Source: JAAYUK01 sp964392915
Lineage (GTDB): Bacteria; Nitrospirota; Thermodesulfovibrionia; Thermodesulfovibrionales; Dissulfurispiraceae
Direction: 5' to 3'
DNA length: 22,977 nucleotides
Assembly (NCBI GenBank): GCA_964392915.1
Contig: CAYMRS010000039.1
Span: 1-22,977, forward strand
Shown here: positions 14,491 through 20,283 of the stretch, piece by piece
How positions within the stretch are numbered: the stretch's first letter is position 1
How the letters are laid out: the number at the start of each line of letters is the position of its first letter
Translations under genes and position numbers: made by a program
The notes under the pieces: model-generated
What the model saw: the letters and a program-made list of their open reading frames with translations, nothing else
Database searches by the model: none
Told to the model about the DNA's origin: nothing

Positions 14491-15198
14491 TTAAGCGGGG
14501 TGCCATAAACCGTTGCGATACATCTCCTGAGGCCGGAAGTCTTTCTTATAGGACATTTTCTGGTTGCTGGCAATCATAAACCCGAGATAGTAATATCGCT
14601 TGCCGAGAGTCTGTGCGAGCGCTATCTCCTGAAGGACGCTGAAGACTCCCGGCCGTCGCTTGAGCAAGTCGGTATCGTAATAAAAATAATTGGCGGACAA
14701 CGCATCTCTTCCTGAATCGACAATCCCCACGCCAATCAGGCGCCCATCGAGGTAGTAGTCCATCTCGATCGTGTGGGCATACCCTAAATGAATGATGCGG
14801 AGCTGGAACGCATAATCAGGGTTCGGCTCCTCCTTCTCCTTGTCGTGTTTTGCAATGAGATATTCTCTGAAAAGCGCGATCCGCCCCGGTGTGAGTTCGC
14901 CGGGCGGCCGAACAACCACCCTGACATCGGCATTCATCCGCCCGGCGCGCTTCTGGCTTCTGCTCGGGCTGAACGAATCGACTGGAATGCGGATGGGCAC
15001 GCACTCGGCGCATCCCCGGCAGATATTCCGGTAAAAGGTCCTGCCAAGGCGACGGTAGCCGGTCGCAAGATAGTGATGAAAGGAGTGCATCGCTTCGGTA
15101 TCGGTGATGAGATATTCAACGGTTGCCATCCGGCCGTCGGTGAAATAGACGCAGGGGAATTCTTCGACAAAGATCGCATCATTTCCGGGAAGCAGCAT
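14491..15198 (-). CDS. bpt: Aminoacyl-tRNA-protein transferase of the Bpt/ATE family
   Basis: A 235-residue protein with the R-transferase/Bpt layout. The N-terminal part has CVYFTDGRMATVEYLI and GYRRLGRTFYRNICRGCAECVPIRIPV, the conserved Cys-containing region of ATE enzymes. The C-terminal part is a GNAT-like acyltransferase domain (DYYLDGRLIGVGIVD, SANYFYYDTD, YYYLGFMI). The family attaches Leu or Arg from aminoacyl-tRNA to N-terminal acidic residues, marking proteins for ClpS/ClpAP-type degradation. Bacterial members of this length are mostly Bpt (leucyl transferase acting on N-terminal Asp/Glu), but specificity cannot be read here. It is the last gene of a minus-strand set with the lipoprotein (12-base gap) and YchJ. 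Confidence 0.85.
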   Translation of the reverse strand: MLLPGNDAIFVEEFPCVYFTDGRMATVEYLITDTEAMHSFHHYLATGYRRLGRTFYRNICRGCAECVPIRIPVDSFSPSRSQKRAGRMNADVRVVVRPPGELTPGRIALFREYLIAKHDKEKEEPNPDYAFQLRIIHLGYAHTIEMDYYLDGRLIGVGIVDSGRDALSANYFYYDTDLLKRRPGVFSVLQEIALAQTLGKRYYYLGFMIASNQKMSYKKDFRPQEMYRNGLWHPA

Positions 15199-15210
15199 GG
15201 TGTGCGGGCG

Positions 15211-15777
15211 CTACCGCCGGAACAGAAGCGGCCGCTCCCGCAGTTCGCCGCCTTCAAGCAGGCGGCGAACCTGCGGTTTCAGTCTGACGGTCACAAGGAG
15301 CGATTTGCCGCGCCACGCATAAAAGACGTCGAGGACATCCTGATACACGAAGTCATATGCAGGGTAGAGCGGCCGAAGCTCATACCCGACCAGATGACCA
15401 TCAGGAGCAATGAGGCGGCTGATGTGCATCGACGAGAATGAGCGGTGAAATCCAACCGCCTCGCGGGCATATTTCAGAGCGTCCGGAGCGGGCATTCCGC
15501 GATGTGTCTGATAATCGAAGTCAGGCGCATTAATTACGATTGAATAATCGTCATCCTCGCGGTCGAAAAAGCCGATAGTCTCAAGATCATTCGCATGACG
15601 CCCTCCGTATACAATTACGGAATAGGTGCCGGTTATCTCACGCGGATCAACGCCGGGAGATGGCGGAACATAATGCATGCTGCATGAAACGCTCACCAGA
15701 ATCAGCAGCAACAAAGCACCCGTATGCCATAGAGGCAGTCTGTGAGACTTCACGGACTGTCTGGTGCAGAAACGCAT
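15211..15777 (-). CDS. Lipoprotein of unknown function
   Basis: A 188-residue protein with a signal peptide of lipoprotein type: basic N terminus, hydrophobic core GALLLLILVSVS and lipobox LVSVSC, placing the mature N-terminal Cys at residue 32. The mature part (GTYSVIVYGGRHANDLETIG, then DYSIVINAPDFDY, ending RRLLEGGELRERPLLF) resembles no family I can name. There are no further cysteines and no membrane segments. It is placed between ychJ (30 bases upstream) and bpt (12 bases downstream) on the same strand and is probably cotranscribed with them, though neither neighbour suggests an envelope role. Confidence 0.75.
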   Translation of the reverse strand: MRFCTRQSVKSHRLPLWHTGALLLLILVSVSCSMHYVPPSPGVDPREITGTYSVIVYGGRHANDLETIGFFDREDDDYSIVINAPDFDYQTHRGMPAPDALKYAREAVGFHRSFSSMHISRLIAPDGHLVGYELRPLYPAYDFVYQDVLDVFYAWRGKSLLVTVRLKPQVRRLLEGGELRERPLLFRR

Positions 15778-15807
15778 GGTGTATTCTCCGGTCGGCGTGG
15801 CTCTAGC

Positions 15808-16296
15808 CTAGCCGCCGCAACACTTTTTATGCTTCCTGCCGCTTCCGCAGGGGCAGGGCTCGTTTCTGCCGACCTTCGGAGCCTCACGCGTAATGGGCTT
15901 TGGCCCGACGGTTTTCCCGTCGACAAGATACCATGAGCCGTCTTTCTTTTGAAAGCGCGAAACTTCATGATGCTTCAACTCGCTGCCCTGCTGGGCAAAT
16001 GTGGCAATAAACTCTACCGTTCCGGAATCAGCATCCGGCGTCCCGACTGCCGAATTCACTATTTCGAGGTTTTGCCATTCCGACTCCGCAGCCCATTTTC
16101 GGGTTCCTTCAGCATCGAAGTCCTTGCGGGAATCCGGGTGGAGCGAATCGTGGAGAAAATCAACATGAGCCGTTGCATAGGCGCTGTATCGCGCCCGCAT
16201 CAACTGCTCAGGCGTTTCAGCGGCGCGGATTCCTTGCATTATGGGCTCGCAGCACTCAGTGAACTGGCTGCCTGAACCACAGGGACAAATCGTCAT
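15808..16296 (-). CDS. ychJ: YchJ-family protein with SEC-C motifs at both ends
   Basis: A 162-residue YchJ/UPF0225-type protein. It opens with a SEC-C-like zinc motif (CPCGSGSQFTECCEPI) and closes with a second, canonical one (NEPCPCGSGRKHKKCCGG). Between them lies the YchJ NTF2-like domain (PEQLMRARYSAYATAHVDFL, TVEFIATF and the region around HHEVSRFQKKDGSWYLVDG). SEC-C motifs bind zinc and in SecA contact SecB and ribosomes; the role of YchJ itself is not established. AAGGAG upstream supports the ATG. Likely first gene of the ychJ-lipoprotein-bpt set. Confidence 0.92.
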   Translation of the reverse strand: MTICPCGSGSQFTECCEPIMQGIRAAETPEQLMRARYSAYATAHVDFLHDSLHPDSRKDFDAEGTRKWAAESEWQNLEIVNSAVGTPDADSGTVEFIATFAQQGSELKHHEVSRFQKKDGSWYLVDGKTVGPKPITREAPKVGRNEPCPCGSGRKHKKCCGG

Positions 16297-16410
16297 AGGG
16301 CAACTCCTTGCTTGATTTGGATACTATTAGGGGAATTATACCCGTTGCCGGCTGCTCAGACCAATCCGCGGATACAGATTTCCAGCGGGCAGCGGCGCTT
16401 TGCTGTCGTG

Positions 16411-17127
16411 CTATTTGCCCAACGCCGCCTCCAGTGCCGGAATATCAGCCCCGCGGACGAATGTTTTCCCGTTGATGATGAAAAATGGAGTGCCGGTGAC
16501 ATTGATTTTTTTTGCCGCTTCCTTGTGCGCATTCAATGTTTCGGCGACTTCCGGCTTCGCGCATATCTGATAATTCCGGTCATCCAGCTTGCCGCTCATC
16601 GCTTCTTCATATGCCTTTGCGCCATCTTCGGCACACAGCACATATTTTGCCTTGTTGGCGGCGTCCGGATGCATGGGAAGCGCAAGAAAGTAAACATGGC
16701 GTGTGACGTTCGTCTTGTTTTTTAGGAATGCCGAAGCAGTCCGGCAATAGGGACAATCGGGGTCAGTAAACTCAATTACCACATTCTTGCCGCTGCCGAA
16801 GGTGACCGCATTTTCGGTCGTCAGTTTTTTCGCAATAGCGGCAGTCAACTCGTCCTTTCTCTGTGCGGTAAGGTTTTTGCCCTCTCTCGTTATGATTTGG
16901 CCAAAAATAACATTTCCGTATTCCGGCAGGAAATAGACAATATCAGTTTCCTTGCGTACTTCATATATGCCGGTCATGCCGGTGGGCTTTATGTCCTCAA
17001 ACCTGAAGTCCGGAAATATCCGTTTAAATGCATCTTCAACCGTTTCCGCAGAGGCATTTCCCCACGAGAAGGTTAAGAGCAACACGACAAATGCAGACAG
17101 CAGAGCGAACGGCGCGGTTTTTTTCAT
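16411..17127 (-). CDS. DsbC/DsbG-like thiol:disulfide interchange protein
   Basis: A 238-residue periplasmic protein. A signal peptide (MKKTAPFALLSAFVVLLLTF, cleavage after an ASA motif near residue 27) is followed by a DsbC-type N-terminal dimerisation region (VEDAFKRIFPDFRFEDIKPTG, GIYEV, GQIITREGKNLT) and a thioredoxin-fold domain with the active site C125-P-Y-C128 in DPDCPYC. The cis-proline is in the sequence GTPFFIINGK. Two further cysteines (VLCAEDG and QICAKPE) match the second structural disulfide of DsbC. Expected role: disulfide isomerase or reductase in the periplasm, possibly serving c-type cytochromes. The start at ATG 17127 has AAGGAG upstream and overlaps the stop of a small Cys-protein gene as ATGA. 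Confidence 0.9.
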   Translation of the reverse strand: MKKTAPFALLSAFVVLLLTFSWGNASAETVEDAFKRIFPDFRFEDIKPTGMTGIYEVRKETDIVYFLPEYGNVIFGQIITREGKNLTAQRKDELTAAIAKKLTTENAVTFGSGKNVVIEFTDPDCPYCRTASAFLKNKTNVTRHVYFLALPMHPDAANKAKYVLCAEDGAKAYEEAMSGKLDDRNYQICAKPEVAETLNAHKEAAKKINVTGTPFFIINGKTFVRGADIPALEAALGK

Positions 17128-17342
17128 GTGGTCTCCTTGCAAAAATGTCCGCGGCCCGCGGCCCGGTCCTGATCTTCGAGAATGATTCGCTTTCTGCACT
17201 CGGAATCCTCAAGCCCTCCGAGTGTCAGCACGCCGAACCTGCGGCATTTCTCATTGCAGCAGAAGAAGGCCGTGAGAGAGCCTAAGGTCGCTTTTTCGAG
17301 GCGTTCAAAGCAGTCCACGCAGAGAAAGTATCTGCCGGGCAT
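17124..17342 (-). CDS. Small Cys-rich zinc-ribbon-like protein coupled to the DsbC-like gene
   Basis: A 72-residue protein beginning MPGRYFLCVDCFERL, with a second group FFCCNEKCRRFGVLTLGG and later single cysteines near residues 49 and 68. The CxxC...CCxxxC arrangement suggests a zinc ribbon or similar metal site; I do not recognise the family. AAGGAGG lies seven bases before the ATG. Its stop overlaps the DsbC-like start (ATGA), so the pair is translationally coupled, and a good promoter (17382-17410) stands upstream. No signal peptide is visible, so it is cytoplasmic while its partner is exported. The clear SD, promoter and coupling argue that it is a real gene despite its length. Confidence 0.7.
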   Translation of the reverse strand: MPGRYFLCVDCFERLEKATLGSLTAFFCCNEKCRRFGVLTLGGLEDSECRKRIILEDQDRAAGRGHFCKETT

Positions 17343-17381
17343 GGCATGTCCTCCTTGTAAAATGGATTATGGTGCTGTCTC

Positions 17382-17410
17382 AGTATACCATTCAGCATCC
17401 CCGGGGTCAG
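17382..17410 (-). promoter_or_regulatory. Promoter of the small Cys protein/DsbC-like operon
   Basis: On the minus strand CTGACC (17410-17405) and TATACT (17387-17382) are separated by 17 bases, and TGG precedes the -10, giving an extended -10 element. The start codon is 40 bases downstream. Confidence 0.6.
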
Positions 17411-17419
17411 CCTGCATCG

Positions 17420-17428
17420 TGATATACT
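17420..17428 (+). promoter_or_regulatory. Extended -10 upstream of the DUF6485-type gene
   Basis: TGATATACT fits the extended -10 pattern TGnTATAAT with one change. No -35 is evident, as is common for extended -10 promoters. It faces away from the promoter at 17382-17410; the two are about 35 bases apart. Confidence 0.45.
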
Positions 17429-17476
17429 GGCCGTGTTAGAAATGCGCCGCCCCACGAAAAGAAAGGAGAAGCCTGA

Positions 17477-17671
17477 ATGGAATGCACCATGGAGAAGAAC
17501 AGACCGCATTGCACCTGCACCTATGAGCCATGCGGCAAAAAATACAAGTGTTGCGAATGTCTGCACTATCACCGGAAAATGGATCAACTGCCTGCCTGTT
17601 ATTTCACCATTGAGTTTGAAAAGACCTATGATCGTTCCGTGGTGAATTTCCTGAAGATGCGGGGGAAGTAG
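17477..17671 (+). CDS. DUF6485-type small Cys-rich protein
   Basis: A 64-residue protein with eight cysteines: C3, then CTCTYEPCGKKYKCCECLHYH, and a final one in LPACYF, followed by FEKTYDRSVVNFLKM. From memory this pattern (ExxxPHCxCxYEPCxxKxKCCECxxYHR...LPACYF) is that of the DUF6485 family, common in anaerobes and of unknown function; metal binding is likely given the spacing. AAGGAG stands ahead of the ATG. The gene is alone on its strand, with an extended -10 upstream and a hairpin downstream. Confidence 0.8.
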   Translation: MECTMEKNRPHCTCTYEPCGKKYKCCECLHYHRKMDQLPACYFTIEFEKTYDRSVVNFLKMRGK

Positions 17672-17731
17672 GCTAAACAACGGAGCGCGGCATGCAGAAG
17701 CGGCGGAGAAAGGAATCAGGGGCAGAAAGCA

Positions 17732-17762
17732 AGGGCTGGGGCGGGCGTACATCTCCAGCCCT
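17732..17762. terminator. Hairpin between the convergent DUF6485 and TPR lipoprotein genes
   Basis: AGGGCTGG (17732-17739) and CCAGCCCT (17755-17762) form an 8-bp perfect stem with a 15-base loop in the 101-base gap between two gene ends. No clear U-tract on either strand, so termination is probable from position but not certain. Confidence 0.45.
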
Positions 17763-17772
17763 CACATGAGTC

Positions 17773-18138
17773 TTATTTATCCAGTTTTATTCCCTGCGTG
17801 GCAGCGCCGAGCACTGCGTCCATGATCAGGTCCTGAACCAGGCCTTTCGTTTTGTCCGGAGCGAGGCGATACGCAGTGCGCAGCGGGGTAATGGCTTTTG
17901 TCCACTGGCGAAGATTCAGGTGCGAGCGGCCGAGATACATGTATGCCTCGGCATATTCCGGATCCGCTGTCGTGGCCTTCTGAAAATAGGGGATAGCCGC
18001 CTCGTAATTGCCCTGATTGAAATAGACGATACCCTTGTCAAAATCTTCCGAAGCCGCCCAGTGCGCGCAGCCGTTCAGCGACATCGCAATGCAGAGCATG
18101 AGCAGAAAAGCGGCGAAGGATTTTATCGGGTGACGCAT
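17773..18138 (-). CDS. Small TPR-repeat lipoprotein
   Basis: A 121-residue lipoprotein: signal peptide SFAAFLLMLCIAMSLNGC with lipobox LNGC (mature Cys24). The rest is two to three TPR helices pairs, starting at FDKGIVYFNQGNYEAAIPYF, next PEYAEAYMYLGRSHLNLRQW and then TKAITPLRTAYRLAPDKTKG. TPR lipoproteins of this size act as scaffolds or pilotins in envelope complexes, but the partner cannot be named. GGAGGT precedes the ATG and a clear promoter lies at 18168-18197. Confidence 0.82.
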   Translation of the reverse strand: MRHPIKSFAAFLLMLCIAMSLNGCAHWAASEDFDKGIVYFNQGNYEAAIPYFQKATTADPEYAEAYMYLGRSHLNLRQWTKAITPLRTAYRLAPDKTKGLVQDLIMDAVLGAATQGIKLDK

Positions 18139-18167
18139 GCAGACCTCCGTACGGCAGTATTTACCCT

Positions 18168-18197
18168 ATTGTATGAATCACGAGAGCGGTTTTGCAA
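18168..18197 (-). promoter_or_regulatory. Promoter of the TPR lipoprotein gene
   Basis: On the minus strand TTGCAA (18197-18192) and TACAAT (18173-18168) with an 18-base spacer, 30 bases before the start codon. The same -35 word and spacing recur before the small secreted protein gene. Confidence 0.6.
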
Positions 18198-18260
18198 GGG
18201 AATAAAACCAAAATGGTCATGAGCTGGAAATGAGATCTCGCGCCGAACGACAATTCCTAA

Positions 18261-18292
18261 ATAAAAACGGCTTCACCGCTCGGATGAAGCCG
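18261..18292 (-). terminator. Rho-independent terminator of the small secreted protein gene
   Basis: On the minus strand CGGCTTCA (18292-18285) pairs with TGAAGCCG (18275-18268), followed by TTTTTAT. It lies 28 bases after the stop of the gene at 18320-18607. Confidence 0.88.
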
Positions 18293-18319
18293 CCTGGGTA
18301 TTTTTAAGGACAGAGACGG

Positions 18320-18607
18320 TTATTTCTTTTTGTCTTCCTTCTTTTCAGCTTTCTTGTCAGCCTTGCCCTCAATCTTGACGGCCTTCATGGTGTATTCAAC
18401 GGTTACTTTTGAGCCGACTTTCAGATCTCCGGTGACCTTCGTGTCCTTGTCGCGTGCGATCTGCCAGATCTCTTTGCCCTTCTTTACGGAGACGGTATCG
18501 TCTTTCACTTCGGTTACCTCGCCGGTCCACTGATAGGTCTTCGGTCCCGCAAACGCGAAGGACACCGCCAGAATAACAACGAGTACTGCCAGCAGCAACT
18601 TTTTCAT
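18320..18607 (-). CDS. Small secreted beta-barrel-like protein with Lys-rich tail
   Basis: A 95-residue protein with a clear signal peptide (MKKLLLAVLVVILAVSFAFA, cleavage after AFA), a short central domain rich in alternating hydrophobic residues (YQWTGEVTEVKDDTVSVKKG, then DLKVGSKVTVEYTMKAVKIE) like an OB-type barrel (similar to DUF5666-like modules), and a tail of Lys, Glu, Asp and Ala (KADKKAEKKEDKKK). Probably periplasmic; function unknown. AGGAGG precedes the ATG, a promoter stands at 18639-18668 and a strong terminator follows, so it is a complete single-gene unit. Confidence 0.82.
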   Translation of the reverse strand: MKKLLLAVLVVILAVSFAFAGPKTYQWTGEVTEVKDDTVSVKKGKEIWQIARDKDTKVTGDLKVGSKVTVEYTMKAVKIEGKADKKAEKKEDKKK

Positions 18608-18638
18608 GGAGAGCCTCCTGAGATGGAATTAATGCTCC

Positions 18639-18668
18639 AATATACATACACACCGCGGAAATTTGCAA
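18639..18668 (-). promoter_or_regulatory. Promoter of the small secreted protein gene
   Basis: On the minus strand TTGCAA (18668-18663) and TATATT (18644-18639), 18-base spacer, 32 bases before the start codon. Confidence 0.6.
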
Positions 18669-18682
18669 GCGGAATGAACGCA

Positions 18683-18712
18683 TTGACAGGATGACGGACG
18701 GCTGTTTATCGT
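18683..18712 (+). promoter_or_regulatory. Possible promoter of the HerA/YjgR-type ATPase gene
   Basis: TTGACA at 18683-18688 and TATCGT at 18707-18712 with an 18-base spacer, 37 bases before the start. The -35 is perfect, the -10 matches four of six. Confidence 0.5.
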
Positions 18713-18748
18713 ATCGGACAGAACACTTCTTGATGGCAGGAGGCTGCA

Positions 18749-20194
18749 ATGGCATCAGCAACCGATGGACTTCTTCTCGCGAAAGGCTCTGTCGACAGGC
18801 ATCTTCTCCCACAGATGGCGAACCGGCACGGGTTAATTACCGGAGCTACCGGCACAGGAAAAACCGTCTCGCTCCGCGTGCTTGCCGAACAGTTCAGCAG
18901 TATCGGCGTTCCGGTATTCATGGCCGACGTCAAGGGAGACCTTTCCGGTATCGCGAAAGCAGGCGGCGACCATCCCAAAGTGATTGAACGGGTGCAGAAG
19001 CTCGGGATGACTGATTTCATCTGGCAGGCTTTCCCGGTGGTATTCTGGGACGTGTTCGGAGAACAGGGGCATCCGGTGAGAACGACGGTATCGGAAATGG
19101 GGCCGCTTCTTCTGAGCCGCATTCTGAACTTGAACGATATCCAGAGCGGTGTGTTGACAATCGTCTTCAAGGTGGCGGACGACAACGGGCTCCTTCTCCT
19201 TGACCTCAAGGACCTCCGGGCGCTCGTCCGGTATGTGGGCGACCAAGCCGGTGAATACAAGACCGCATACGGCAATGTGTCGACCGCAAGCATAGGAGCA
19301 ATTCAGCGCAACCTGCTGGCTCTGGAGGAGCAGGGCGCGGAAAAGTTCTTTGGTGAGCCGGCGCTTGATCTGGCCGACCTCATGCAGACCGGCGCTGATG
19401 GCCGCGGAGTTATCAATATTCTCAATGCCGCCAGGCTCATGCAATCGCCGAAGGTTTACGCGACCTTTCTGCTCTGGATGCTTTCAGAGCTGTTCGAAAA
19501 CCTTCCGGAAGTCGGCGATCCGAAAAAGCCGAAACTGGTTTTTTTCTTTGATGAGGCTCATCTGCTTTTCGCGGACATTCCCGGCGCGCTGCAGGACAAG
19601 ATAGAGCAGGTTGTCCGGCTCATCCGCTCAAAGGGCGTCGGCGTCTACTTTGTGACCCAGAATCCGCTCGACATTCCGGACGTGATTCTCGGGCAGCTCG
19701 GTAACCGTGTCCAGCATGCCTTGCGGGCATTTACTCCCCGCGATCAAAAGGCGGTCAAGGCTGCGGCCCAAACCTTCCGCCAAAACCCCGCGTTTGATAC
19801 TGAAAAAGCCATATCAGAACTTGGCGTGGGCGAAGCGCTCGTGTCGGTGCTCGACGAAAAAGGATCGCCGACCGTGGTCGAACGCGCGCTTATCTGCCCG
19901 CCCCGGAGCCGCATGGCGCCGCTCACTGACGCGGAGCGGTCGGGCATAATCAGCTCCTCCCCGATTGCCGGTCATTATGAAAAGGAGATCGACCGCGAAT
20001 CCGCGCATGAACAACTGAAAGCCCGCGCCGAATCGGGCGAAGGAGCGGCGACCGGGAAGAAGGCGGAAAAATCCCAAGCCGAAGCTCTGCTCGGTTCTCT
20101 GGCCAAGAGCGCCGCCCATGCCATCGGCAGCCAGCTTGGACGCCAGATCATCCGCGGGGTGCTCGGTTCGATTTTCGGGGGCCGGGGCAAATAG
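18749..20194 (+). CDS. HerA/YjgR-type ATPase (DUF853 family)
   Basis: A 481-residue P-loop ATPase of the HerA-FtsK group. Walker A is GATGTGKT at 32-39, Walker B is LVFFFDEAH at 263-271, and a probable arginine-finger/sensor region lies in FVTQNPLDIPDVILGQLGNR. The C terminus (RQIIRGVLGSIFGGRGK) is the Gly-rich end typical of the YjgR/DUF853 family. Members are annotated as helicase HerA-like, but their physiological role is not established and no NurA-type nuclease is adjacent, so a DNA-end-processing role is not supported here. AGGAGG at 18738-18743 supports the ATG. A Lys/Ala/Glu-rich linker precedes the C-terminal segment. The sensor kinase gene starts 89 bases later, with no terminator visible between. 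Confidence 0.92.
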   Translation: MASATDGLLLAKGSVDRHLLPQMANRHGLITGATGTGKTVSLRVLAEQFSSIGVPVFMADVKGDLSGIAKAGGDHPKVIERVQKLGMTDFIWQAFPVVFWDVFGEQGHPVRTTVSEMGPLLLSRILNLNDIQSGVLTIVFKVADDNGLLLLDLKDLRALVRYVGDQAGEYKTAYGNVSTASIGAIQRNLLALEEQGAEKFFGEPALDLADLMQTGADGRGVINILNAARLMQSPKVYATFLLWMLSELFENLPEVGDPKKPKLVFFFDEAHLLFADIPGALQDKIEQVVRLIRSKGVGVYFVTQNPLDIPDVILGQLGNRVQHALRAFTPRDQKAVKAAAQTFRQNPAFDTEKAISELGVGEALVSVLDEKGSPTVVERALICPPRSRMAPLTDAERSGIISSSPIAGHYEKEIDRESAHEQLKARAESGEGAATGKKAEKSQAEALLGSLAKSAAHAIGSQLGRQIIRGVLGSIFGGRGK

Positions 20195-20283
20195 GTATGA
20201 TTCGATCGCGCTTTGTGCAATAATGAGTCAGTCGCTTTCGTTTCATATCGCTGCAGGCGTGTATTAACAGTTTTCCACCCCAC

